Source of the DNA: Mastacembelus armatus
Lineage: Eukaryota; Chordata; Actinopteri; Synbranchiformes; Mastacembelidae
NCBI RefSeq assembly: GCF_900324485.2
Contig: NC_046646.1
Span: 18,920,500 to 18,984,499, forward strand
Length of the DNA stretch: 64,000 nt
Reading direction: 5' to 3'
A model generated the notes under the pieces. The model saw only the letters and a list, made by a program, of their open reading frames with translations, did not search any database and was not told where the DNA came from. Both the position numbers and the translations under genes were made by a program. Positions within the stretch are counted from its first letter, which is position 1. The number at the start of each line of letters is the position of its first letter. This document shows, piece after piece, positions 32,107-41,912 of this stretch.

Positions 32107-32186
<80 letters not shown>
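32107..32186. repeat. (AT)n followed by T tract in the LINE 3' UTR
   Basis: About 26 AT units run directly into about 28 T residues. They lie inside the L2 3' UTR, so they were probably carried or expanded after insertion. Confidence 0.95.
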
Positions 32187-32191
<5 letters not shown>

Positions 32192-33118
32192 TCCATAGCC
32201 TGCCCATATACCCGGGCAATATATTGTACATATATATTAGTTATATTAGTTATATGGTAAACCTGTATTTATTTATCTATACACTGTACATTATTCATCT
32301 CTACTGTCTACACAACCATACTCTACCTGCACTTAGTACTTAATGCTTCTTTGCACTTCTGGTTGGATATCTACTGCATTTCATTTGCTCTGTACCTGTA
32401 CTCTGCTAAATGACAATAAAGTTGAATCTAATCTAATCTAATCTAATCTTTTCAATAGCTGTCATATAATGTGATGCTGTGACTCCATAAAAAAAATATA
32501 AATTATTAGTCTAACTTAAATATAATTATATATCTTTACACGGAATCCCAAATATTTCATCTAAAATGGGGGTTTACCACAAAACATTTCCTATAATAAT
32601 AAAGTGATTACTTACTCTCATATTGCAGAATATTTCCAGACTTTCCACATCATGTTGCCACCACTATGGACAACATGGTGGTATCAACAAACAGACAACA
32701 CTATATTCATTAGACTGCAGGTTTGTAAATGTACTTTAAGTCATGGTTTTCTGTAAGTGTCACATTGCCTGAAGTGCTGCTGAGATACAGGACATGTGAC
32801 AGAAAGTGTCCTTCAAAATAAAAATACAACAGTATCATGCAGGCATGTCCAACGAGGACAAACGTGCAACGGAGAAGACAGTAGTTTCTTAGAAATGTTT
32901 TCCACTTGGATTAGTTGTTTATCTGGTTAATCTCATGTGATATGGAATTTCATTGTTGACTGGTTTGACGTTCCACGTTTCATTGCGCAATTAGGCCCCA
33001 TAAAATAAATATCCTGTTTTCTTTGTACCGATGCCTGTGTAATGTTGTGTTTTAATTGTTTGTGGGTTGATAATAAAGTCAAAGATCTGATTAAAGTTTT
33101 TTTTCCTGCTACACAACG

Positions 33119-33154
33119 TGACGTCATTGGGCACGGCGTTGCGCTGGCCAATCA
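33119..33154 (+). promoter_or_regulatory. CRE and CCAAT boxes, likely mettl27 promoter
   Basis: A perfect palindromic CRE (TGACGTCA, 33119-33126) overlaps an inverted CCAAT (ATTGG, 33126-33130). A second CCAAT in GGCCAATCA follows at 33148-33152. The surrounding 33.1-33.5 kb is locally CpG-rich and lies about 500 bp before the first mettl27 coding exon. Donor-like sites near 33276 and 33534 suggest a spliced 5' UTR. Confidence 0.55.
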
Positions 33155-33622
33155 CGTACATGCGTGTGCGCATTCCTGGTGTTTCCTGGTGACACACGAA
33201 ATTTCCGCAGTTTACTTCTCGAAAGATAGAAGTGTTGGCGGCATATTAACCTTCCAGAGTTGTAAAACCCTGCCTGTGAGTATTGCAAACCACTGTTTGG
33301 TCGTTTCCTGGTCTTTTAAACGTCCCTACACCTGGACTTCCTCGGTCCTGTCTTAGTAGGCTTGTTGGATCAACTGCATCTCGTCGGAAAAGACGACAAG
33401 AGCAGTCAGTGGCTGCAGGGGTAGTTACAAAAATCAAAAAGCTGCAGGTAGCAGTTTCCTGTCTTTCCAGTCGGGTCCGACCTGTATCTTAAGGCTGAAA
33501 CCACATGTCTGCCCGCGGTTCAAGCTTTCCATCGGTGGGTGTGCCCCTATAACACTATAGTTAATCTATAACATTAGTACATTGTCTCAGCTTCCTTATT
33601 TCCTTTAACAGGTTTCTATATC

Positions 33623-35596
33623 ATGTCAGCTAACACATTTGAAAATGTGAAAGCAGTTATCTTATCAGCGCATAAAAGCACCACACCAAGAGAAAAAGTC
33701 AGCTTTTACAACTCCTGGGCAGACAACTATGATCAGGTAAGATTATTCAAGTGACAACACTTCAATTCCGCAAAATATTAGCAGTATTTTTTTTCTTTTG
33801 TTTTTTTTTAGTCCATTTATATTATAGAACCTCTTAAGTGAAGCGTGGCTGATGGAAGAAATACAGTTAGTGAACCCCAGACCAATCTCTTATAACTAAT
33901 AACACACAAATCACTGTGTTGTTCTTATCCATACTCAAACACAAACATTCAAAGCGTAGTTTGGAAAAAGCAAGTGGCAAATGACATCAATAAAAGCTAA
34001 TGAGGGTCAGAAGATAGAAAACCTGGAGCTGAGTCAATGAATCACGATTGGAGGTGTGGGTTAGTTTAAAAAACACTATCACATTGGCAGGGTGCCACGG
34101 AGGAAGCTGCTCTCCAAAAAATCCTCATTGTGTTCCTGAAGTTTGCCAAAGAGCACCCTGACACCTCACAACAACACTGAAAACATAGTTTCTGAACTCA
34201 TAAAACTATGAATGTGTATTTGGTGTGTTTTATAAAGGCATGAATGATTACAACTGAGTCTCATTAGCTTGAGCACATTGTGGTTGTTTATACTTGTTAT
34301 TTAGATTCAGACTGAATCAGATTTTAGTACAAATTGATGCAAAAAAGCCATTAATTCCAAAGAGTCCACAAACATCACACTTTCCACTGTTAATCATGAT
34401 ATTATTATATCGCTAAATGTGTTCAGATTCTTGTTTGCTGTCTTCATCTGTTCTAAAAGTGACTTTTCAAAACCTGTGTGAATAGGATGTGGCTGTCCTG
34501 GACTACCGTGCACCAGGTCTGGCAGCAAACATCATCTCCTCCCATTTCACTGGTGACCGTGAAGCAGCTGTCGTGTTGGATGTGGCCTGTGGTACAGGAT
34601 TAGTGGCCAAACAGGTAAAGACAAACAATTCTTTTCTTTTCAGAGTGACAAAGTCTTTTCTATGAATACAATAAGACCTCCTGTTTCTTATGATTCTCAA
34701 ATTGAACAAAACTTTTAGTTGGCACATTGAGTCGACAGTACGACTGGTTGTACAACTCTGTTGTACTCTGTCGTACAGATGAGGAGACATGGATTTGGAC
34801 ATTTTGTGGGTATCGATGGAAGCGAAGCTATGTTGAACTTGGCTAGAGAGAGCGGGTCGTACCAGGACCTGAAGCAGTGCATGCTGGGAGAGGATCCGCT
34901 ACCTGCCCAGTGCAGTAAATATTGTTGCTATTTTTTTTTTTCCACTGCTCTGTCACTTCTTGCTTGTGTTGTTGATTCATTACATGTTGGTTGTTTTATT
35001 ATCAGTACTGCAAGTCGTTTTGTGATCAACTTTAAAAACCTATTTTGAAAAAAAAAAAAGATATTGTGACAATTAAATATTATCAGCTTTTAGCATTACT
35101 ATCAGTAGTTGCTGGAGTTGAAGGCATTACCTGTGAAATGGTTTCATTTTAATCCTCTTCGCCTTTTCCCTGCAGATTCGTTCGATGTGGTTGTGATCGT
35201 TGGAGCACTGAGTGTTGGTCAGGTCCCAGTTGGTGTGGTCAGAGAGTTATGCAAATCCGCCAAACCAGGTTGGTCTGATGCTGTCACAGCTGCGGCTCTG
35301 ATTATTGGTCATCATTCAGTATCTCCTCATTGTGCAGCACATGAGTTTTATTTCAGGCAACAATACCACCATGCTGCCTGTTTCCTCTAGGTGGCTACGT
35401 CTGCATGACAACCAGAAGTAACCACGATAATGTGGAATACAAGGCCGACCTGGAGCGTGAGCTGAAGCAGATGAAGGAAGAGGGACTGTGGAGTTGTGTA
35501 GAGGTCACTGACGTGGAAGACTGGGAGAGAGCGGTGTCAGAGCAGGAGGATGGCTACATTTCTGGTGCAGTTTACCTCTATAAGAAGCTACAGTGA
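33623..35596 (+). CDS. mettl27: METTL27 (Williams-Beuren region 27) methyltransferase-like protein
   Basis: A class I SAM-dependent methyltransferase fold of unknown substrate. Exons: 33623-33736, 34486-34614, 34779-34914, 35176-35268 and 35391-35596. All junctions are GT-AG and in phase, for 225 aa. The opening helix region FYNSWADNYDQ matches the human FYDRWAPDYDQ. SAM motif I is VLDVACGTGLVA (68-79) and motif II is FVGIDGSEAML (90-100). The exon 4 strand is FDVVVIVGALSVGQVP, and GGYVCMTTR starts the last exon. The start ATG begins the exon that holds the first conserved block; upstream sequence is 5' UTR. A Tc1 relic sits in intron 1. A decayed paralogue follows 1.3 kb downstream in the same orientation, and claudins lie beyond it, as in the human METTL27-CLDN4-CLDN3 block. 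Confidence 0.93.
33865..34375 (+). mobile_element. Tc1/mariner-type DNA transposon relic in mettl27 intron 1
   Basis: It contains 'ctaataacacacaaatcac', 'aaaagctaatgagggtcag', 'gattggaggtgtgggtta' and a transposase fragment, 'gccacggaggaagctgctct'. Near the right end, 'ccattaattccaaagagtcc' matches the terminal region of a common fish Tc1-like family ('ggtaattccaaagggttca'). The order fits a full element with most of the transposase gene deleted. The remaining transposase piece has stops. Confidence 0.65.
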
Positions 35597-35629
35597 TAGC
35601 TCAGTGCACAACAATGTAAATGTAACATC

Positions 35630-35761
35630 CATCCATCCATCCATTTTCTATACCCGCTTTTTCCTGAAAGCCAGGGTCATGGGGATCTGCTGGAGCCTAT
35701 CCCAGCTCTCTCTCGGGTGAAAGGCAGGGGTACACCCTGGACAGGTCACCAGTCCATCGCA
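35630..35761 (-). mobile_element. Retroposon copy 3 with target-site duplication
   Basis: It begins with an (ATCC)n array and contains 'ggagcctatcccagctctct' and 'tacaccctggacaggtcacc', the reverse complement of the 25.56 kb copy. A perfect 14-bp direct repeat, GTAAATGTAACATC, flanks it at 35616-35629 and 35762-35775. A target-site duplication of this length plus a short-unit tail shows insertion by LINE machinery. It is 5'-truncated and sits 20 bp after the mettl27 stop codon, so in its 3' UTR. Confidence 0.8.
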
Positions 35762-35897
35762 GTAAATGTAACATCACTCCAGGAAATGTACAAATCAGCA
35801 TTATTCAAGAAGATACAAAATATTCAAATAATTCAGTCTTATAGGTTTGAAGTTTGAGATGTGCTGCATTCACCCTCCATCCCGCTATTATCTATAC

Positions 35898-36078
35898 CAG
35901 TGGTTCCCTATCCTGGTCCTCAAGGCCCACTGCCCTGCTTGTTTTCCAACTATCCCTGTGCCTCCTGTTTCTGATTGGCTGAACACACTTGATCCAGGTA
36001 ATCAGCTGTGGTTATGGCAGCGATAGTTGGAAAACAAGCAGGGCAGTGGGCCTTGAGGACCAGGATTGGGATCCACTG
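35898..36078. mobile_element. hAT-type MITE with long terminal inverted repeats
   Basis: A 181-bp element starting CAGTGGTTCCCTATCCTGG and ending with its inverse. The arms of about 57 bp differ at only two positions near the tips, leaving a short central spacer. A perfect 8-bp target duplication, ATCTATAC, lies at 35890-35897 and 36079-36086. CAGTG ends with an 8-bp duplication define a non-autonomous hAT element. Confidence 0.93.
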
Positions 36079-36920
36079 ATCTATACCACTAGGGAGGCTG
36101 GAGCCAATCCCAGTTGACTTAGTCAAGAAACTACATTCAGATATAATGGAAATTTGAGACTTCAAGTATTCATGGCTAAATCTTTCTGTGTCATTTTGAA
36201 ATTCTCCTAAGTCACTTCAGATTTTTACAGATACACATTAATTTTGTGGAAGTGGAAGTTGTCCTAACAGGAAATTATTGAGTAAACATGAGAACCATAT
36301 AATAAATGAAATAATGTAAGTTATGTCTCTTTACTGTCATTTAATGCACTAATATCTAGTGGTCGTTAATTAAACAGGCTAGTTATTCGGTTGAATGGGA
36401 ATCATGAACTTTATAAATTCAGATACTTGGATGTTGCATAAATCTCAAGTCAATTTTTCTAACTGTGACTCAAAGATGTACACCAGATTCAACAACAATC
36501 CACCAAATAATTGATATTTCACCCAACTAAATATTACAAAAACAAATCTGAGCCTCTTGGTGGCCATACAGAAAAACTCAGTGGATCATCAAAGTCATTT
36601 AGACTCATCCTCTGGGCATCTGCACTGAACAGAAATATTTCAGGTTATAGACTGGAGCCACTACAGTTTGCATTAAGTGCAATACAAAACTTTCAGCCAC
36701 AAAATGTAGGCTACTGAAAGTATAAAGGTAAACGATTTTTCAGCATTATTTGATTATATTGTATATGTATGAATAATATATGTTGTTTGTCCCTGCCTTA
36801 GCATATTAGCCTTATTCAACCTTGTAAAGTTGATGCAGTCCTGTAGTGTAAATCAGTCACTTTGAATAAAATCTTAATACTTTCCAGTAGAACTAGCATT
36901 TGAGGTTTGGTGTTTGTTTG

Positions 36921-37956
36921 GATATGACTGTTTTAGACTTCCATGGTCCAAGTCAAGCAGCAAAAAGCAACTGCTTCCATTTCACTTGTGACTGTGAAAC
37001 GTCTGTTGTGCTGCATGTGGCCTGTGGTACAGGATTGGTGGCCAAACAGGTAAAAACACAGGAGACAAAACACATTTTGGTTGGTCCTGACCTGATTAAA
37101 TAGAAGAAACTAGAAAAGATTATTGTCTCCCTTAATTATTACCAGACTATTACCGAACAACACTAACGAGAACAGTGACAGTGAACTGAAATTATAAAAT
37201 TGTAGGCCATAAAAAAACATTGGACTTTTAGTGACTAGAAATGTCCAAACTTGTGGATCTGTACCTGCTGGGTGTGTAAATATGACATTGTTTGATAACA
37301 AGTTAGAACAGCAGCAACAATTGAAAAGGTGACAATATGTCAGAGATTTGGATTTTTTAGTCTTACTGAGTGCAGCATGCAGTACAAAAATAGATTTAAG
37401 GACAGCCCATATGAAAGGAAACTGGAGGTAAATTACCTTGTTGATGTTGCTGTTCGCTCTTCACAGTTTGGTCTCTTTCCTTTGCAGAATCATTTGATGT
37501 GGATGTGATCTCTGGAGCACTGTGTTGGTTACATTCCTGTTAATATAGTCAGAGAGCTGTGTAGTGCCTGCATACCAGGTGGAGTTTGCTCATAATTCAT
37601 GGATGCATTTTAATAACTATTGTAGTGTGCTACTGTGTGCTACTCCTGTCTCTTTCATTCTTCTTTTCCTGATATCATTTTCTATTATAAAGCTTTCTCA
37701 CGTCACACCAGCATAATTGTGCAGCAGTACTCCGCTGTCTCCTGTCACCTCTCTAGGTGGCTATGTTTGTATGACGTGCAGAGGCGGACGTGACAATCTG
37801 GAATACAAAGCTGACCTGGAGCGTGAGCTGAAGCGGATGGAGGTAGAGAGACTCTGGAGTTGTGTAGCTGTCACTGAGGTTAAACAGTGGCAGAGAGACA
37901 TGTCAGAGCTGGAGAACAGCTACATATCTGGTTCTGTGTACTTCTACAATAAATAA
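36921..37956 (+). pseudogene. Decayed tandem paralogue of mettl27
   Basis: Three exon-equivalents remain, in order: exon 2 (36921-37049), exon 4 (37488-37578) and exon 5 (37757-37956). Exon 2 has exactly the same 129-bp length and keeps VACGTGLVAKQ, but its acceptor AG is now TG and motif I Asp is His (VLHVACG). Exon 4 has lost two bases, which shifts the frame after SGALC. No clear copy of exon 1 or exon 3 was found. Exon 5 is fully open and reads GGYVCMTCRGG to YFYNK, about 66% identical to the functional gene (44 of 67 aligned). That is an old divergence with the frame kept, so this copy probably worked for a long time before being lost. Confidence 0.85.
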
Positions 37957-37989
37957 CAAGAGTAGTGCAGTGTCACACAGTGTAATTCT

Positions 37990-39110
37990 GGCATTACACC
38001 AGACAGGCACATCTGTCAGAAAAAGGAACAGAAATGCATTCTGTCGTTCTAGTTTGGGTAATGTTCAGTGTTACAAGTAGAATATGGCTACTGTATACCC
38101 AAAACCAAATTTTATTTTTGAAGTTGCTGCATTTAAATACATACAACATAATACATGTAAATAGAAAATGCTTTTGCTGTTTAAAAATGCCTGAAATATA
38201 TAAAATGCCTGTGATGTAAAATGACAGATGGAAGGACAGCATCCTTGTCTGATGAGATTACTTTGGAAACAATAAGATGCTGAAAAAAGCTGAAAGAAAG
38301 ATGAAATATGCACAACCTGCACTGTCATTAGGGACTGCACTGTTACTCTTAAGGACTTAAAAAAGATTCAAAATTCTTACAGTGTTACTGAAATGTTATT
38401 TACAGTTGATGTAAATGCAAAGAACTCACTACAGCGATATAAGGAAATATTTCCCAGACAGACATTTAACGTGATTACACTGCAATTAATGTCATCAGCA
38501 CTGAGAGTGTAATGCTATTTCAGTGTCTGCATACAGATCTCAACTTTCTACAGGGGAAGCTACACGGTACCACCTGTGGATTTGGTTACTGTTCTGCTCA
38601 TATATTTGCTGAGCAGGCCTTTGCCCTGAAAAATTGTCCTTGAAAGCAAATATAAAACAGTACCCCTTAAAACATGTTGCAGCTGACCTTCATTGTGTTT
38701 ATGTGGAGTTTTTGTAACCAGTTAACTGTATTTCTCCACTAAGACAATGTCATCTCCTTTTTTAAAGCCCTTAACTATGAAGTAAGGTAGGATATAGTCT
38801 GTTCCTCAGTCCTGCATATGGAAGACAAGCAAGTGCAGTAAATCTGAAATTGAACATTGATTGCAATTATGAGCATCTGTGTTTCACTTTCAATCACATC
38901 AAATTACTGCTGCCCTTCAGTGGTTAGTCATCACTTTCTTCTTTGGGGCTAATTATAGAAGTTGATGAGAGAGTTTAAAGATTTACTTCATGACAGGAAT
39001 AAGGCAGTAACAAATAACCAGATACTCCAGTCATGCTGTTATGGTCCTGAATTCATAAAAGGTCATGAAGACTTGTTGAGACCTAACTATGAATGATGGC
39101 CACAGTGAGG
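37990..39110. other. Non-coding stretch after the mettl27 paralogue
   Basis: AT-rich sequence without a recognisable exon or repeat. Some of it may be the former 3' UTR and flank of the duplicated mettl27 unit. Confidence 0.45.
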
Positions 39111-39129
39111 CTCTGACTAGTACAGAAAA

Positions 39130-40020
39130 ATACATGTGTGTAAAGGCATTTAAGAGTAACTCTGGCCAGGATGGAGTTTGTTATGAGATGCTTAAAGCCT
39201 ACATGATGTTGTGTTGAAAGAAATACTTACCTTTTAAACTCTGCAGGAGATGAGAATACTACCAATAAAATGGAAGCATGCTGTGGTGATTACAGTTCTG
39301 AAAAGTGGAAAAACATACCCCTTAGTCAAAAGTGCTCAGTTGCAGTTCTAGACAAAGGTATTAAGAAATTTCAGTAAGGAAGGTCTTGGTTTATTTGTGG
39401 ACAGTGAAAAAGCAGGATGGTTTTCTCATTAAATTCCACACTGCAGGTAGTAATGGCAGAATGTTTCAGTAGATTTAGGACTTTGTTAATCACAGTTAAT
39501 TCAGGTGAGGGCCGGAAAAGTTTTTTATGACATTGATAATATTGAAAATTGTGCTCCCTGTGGCTCAGTGATGAGCCCTCTCCTTGTCAGAGTAATGATT
39601 AATGAAAGCTTCCCAGGCGTCCACAATGGATTTGGGCTCTCTCTATTTGTAAATAATGGCGCCATCTGGAGGAGAAGGAACAACATTGCTCATATGCTTT
39701 CTCCAACTCAAAAGGCATTTTTATGTGAGAGCCCTTTAGAAATGTCTTTTGACTTTCTGGGCATGTCGATTGATGAAAAGCCAACAGGAGAGCATTTGGG
39801 TGGAAAAATGTAAAAAAAGTAATAATAGTATTCAGCTGGAATTGAGTGGGGAGCTGAGAAAGACTGCACATGATTTATCAAGCAATAAGATCTACTTTAG
39901 CATGTAACTGTGTTTGGATTGGCTGCTAATTCACTTATTAGCTAACTATCAGATCCATCAGAGCTTTGCTTATGAGAATCAGGAGGCATAAACTAGGGCT
40001 CAACTATTTGTTTTAGTTAT
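39130..40020 (+). mobile_element. Degenerate non-LTR retrotransposon relic (RT fragment)
   Basis: Broken frames read 'NSGQDGVCYEMLKAYM' and then 'GSVMSPLLVRVMINESFPGV' followed by 'HNGFGLSLFVNNGAIWRR'. These correspond to the RT fingers (PGPDGI-YEMLK) and to the GS-ISP-LF---IND and LFADDGA-W motifs of I/Nimb- or jockey-like LINEs. The catalytic FADD is now FVNN, and stops and frameshifts are numerous. The relic is clearly dead and much older than the L2 copy at 29 kb. Confidence 0.6.
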
Positions 40021-40669
40021 GTGGTCTTACCTACAGCTCTGCAGGGAAATGTTTGTTGGAGGATTACTGGGAATTTATAGGAGGGGAAAATGCAAAGTTT
40101 TCCAACATATCAAACAGATTGCACTGAACATTGGTCTTGTGCAAGACAGTGCTATTTAGCAGAGCCTAAGGTAGCTTTATCTTTACTTACCAAGTTACAT
40201 AAGAAAAGACAGTTTTGTCTCTAATTTCAATCAATTTCTCAGGAAGTCTGTGCAGAATTTCACCTAAGACCTCCATCTGGGACAGCTGTGTTTGGGATGT
40301 ATGTGGTCAACCTTTGGATCCAAAGGGGCATCTGTTTACCTGAATAATTTGTATGTGCTCTACTGAACCTCTAGCCCTTTCGACGACTACATGAAGGATG
40401 AGCTGGTTAAATCCTTCAGATGTGTCATTTGTTTAAAATCTGCAGCTCCCTTGTTGTGGGACATTAACTGCTGACATTGATCTGCTCAAGAAGATTTCAC
40501 GCTGCTTGTTCAGAGTCAAAAATATGGGCTGTCGTTCAGATTTTATTTTAGTAATTTTTTTTTTTTGTGGGTATCAGAAAACTACCATAGATCTACACTC
40601 TGTAACTCAATCTGACTATGTGAAGCCATTCTTTTAGAGACTGTGATATCTATGATCCCTAATTGATTT

Positions 40670-40800
40670 GATTGCAGAAGCCCCACTGGCAGCAATTACA
40701 GATTTGACATGTTTCAGGTAAATCACAACTGGAATTGGGCAGCTTGCCCTACTTCTTCTTTGTGCTGTACAGTATCACGTTCAGAGTTTGTAGAATAAGA
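40670..40800 (+). mobile_element. Possible Tc1-like transposon fragment
   Basis: The words 'agaagccccactggcagcaa' and 'ttacagatttgacatgttt' resemble the remembered 5' region of a fish Tc1-like element ('gcagcaattacagctttgag'). Only this block is recognisable and the ends are lost. Confidence 0.35.
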
Positions 40801-41900
40801 TATTTTTCAGTTCATTAAATTCATCTGAGGAGAAATGAAAACATGGAAAACTCTATTAACTCAATATTTTGTGAACGTGCTCATGGATAATAGTTTCCTC
40901 ATTACACTGATGTATGTACATTAGGCCTATTTAGTAAATACAGTTTTACATGATTAAGTCTTGTATATATCCACAACACAACATCTAAAATAAAACGTGT
41001 GCATTTTGGACAACTAGCAGCATTAGATTCAGCAGTAAATTTGAATAGTCAAAACCAAAACAACCCATGTTCCATAGATATCGCTAACACAATGTGACCT
41101 GCTATGCCAACTCCACACACCTCTGCTGTAACCACACTCTCTAGGCTACTCTCTGTCAAACCAGTTTGTCCAGTGGCTTCAAATAACCAGAAAGATGATC
41201 TAGGGAGAGTGTGAAAGGCTCTTTTCAGCTGGTGTTCGATATTTTCACTTTTAATACATTTAGTAAAAAAGACTAAGCTTTCTAAACATATTAGAGTCAT
41301 TTATTGAAGAGTCAATTTACAAATGCCTGTTGTTTTTCATACAAAAAAAGCTAAATCTGAATCTTTACAGAACCACTTGTTAACAGTTTGGCAGGTGATA
41401 TAACACAAATGTACTGTAAATTTTTAATGGACTGTAAAAAAAAAGGTACATTTTTAATGGAACAAGGAGTTTTTCATGAACGTAGTGCTTATCAAATATG
41501 TGTGTTACTTCAAGCTGCTTCATTGGTCCTAACAAACATGCTAGAAAGACTGAGGTAAGATTCTTAATGTGGACAGATTCATCTGCTTCTAGTGCATTGT
41601 GAAAAAAATATCAAACCAATCCTTCATATTAAAATAGCAAATAAAAATGAAAAGAGTTCAAGAATATACTTCACTTGCACCTTGCATTTACTTCATTGCT
41701 GTTCAGTTTTAGTGCACATTCACATATTAAAGCAAAAACTTTCCTGCATACTGATGAATCTAGTCTAGACCCTTTGTCTTTTAATCAAAAGATATAAATG
41801 TGATTATACTGAACTAAAATCCTGCTTCATGAATTGCTTTCCATCAGTAAACAATAAGTACATTACTTTTATATACATATGTGTGTGTTGCATTTGAGTA
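40800..41900. other. Claudin 3' flank and intergenic sequence
   Basis: AT-rich sequence that probably includes the 3' UTR of the minus-strand claudin ending at 41913. A minus-strand AATAAA at 41300-41305 is one possible polyadenylation signal, about 610 bases past the stop. A local direct repeat of 'tttttaatgga' lies near 41422 and 41452. No coding exon was found. Confidence 0.4.
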
Positions 41901-41912
41901 TATGTGCCTCTG

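Larger units (their letters stand above)
29010..32449 (+). mobile_element. L2-clade non-LTR retrotransposon (LINE), near full length
   Basis: A single long frame encodes an apurinic-type endonuclease and a reverse transcriptase. It is followed by a 3' UTR with an internal (AT)n/T tract, an AATAAA at 32415-32420 and a terminal (AATCT)n array at 32425-32449. A short-unit tandem 3' end rather than poly(A), together with protein text typical of fish elements of this type, points to the L2 clade. The 5' boundary is not obvious; I start it at the last in-frame stop before the coding frame. I found no convincing target-site duplication. The uninterrupted frame suggests a recent insertion. It lies head to head with the ADP/ATP carrier gene. 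Confidence 0.88.

Noticed and set aside
29010-32449. Target-site duplication around the L2 element
   Set aside because: The only similarity found, 'ttttaat' upstream and 'ttttcaat' downstream, is too short and imperfect, and the 5' boundary is not defined.
36921-37956. Second functional mettl27 gene
   Set aside because: The exon 2 acceptor is lost, exon 4 is frameshifted, and exons 1 and 3 are not found.
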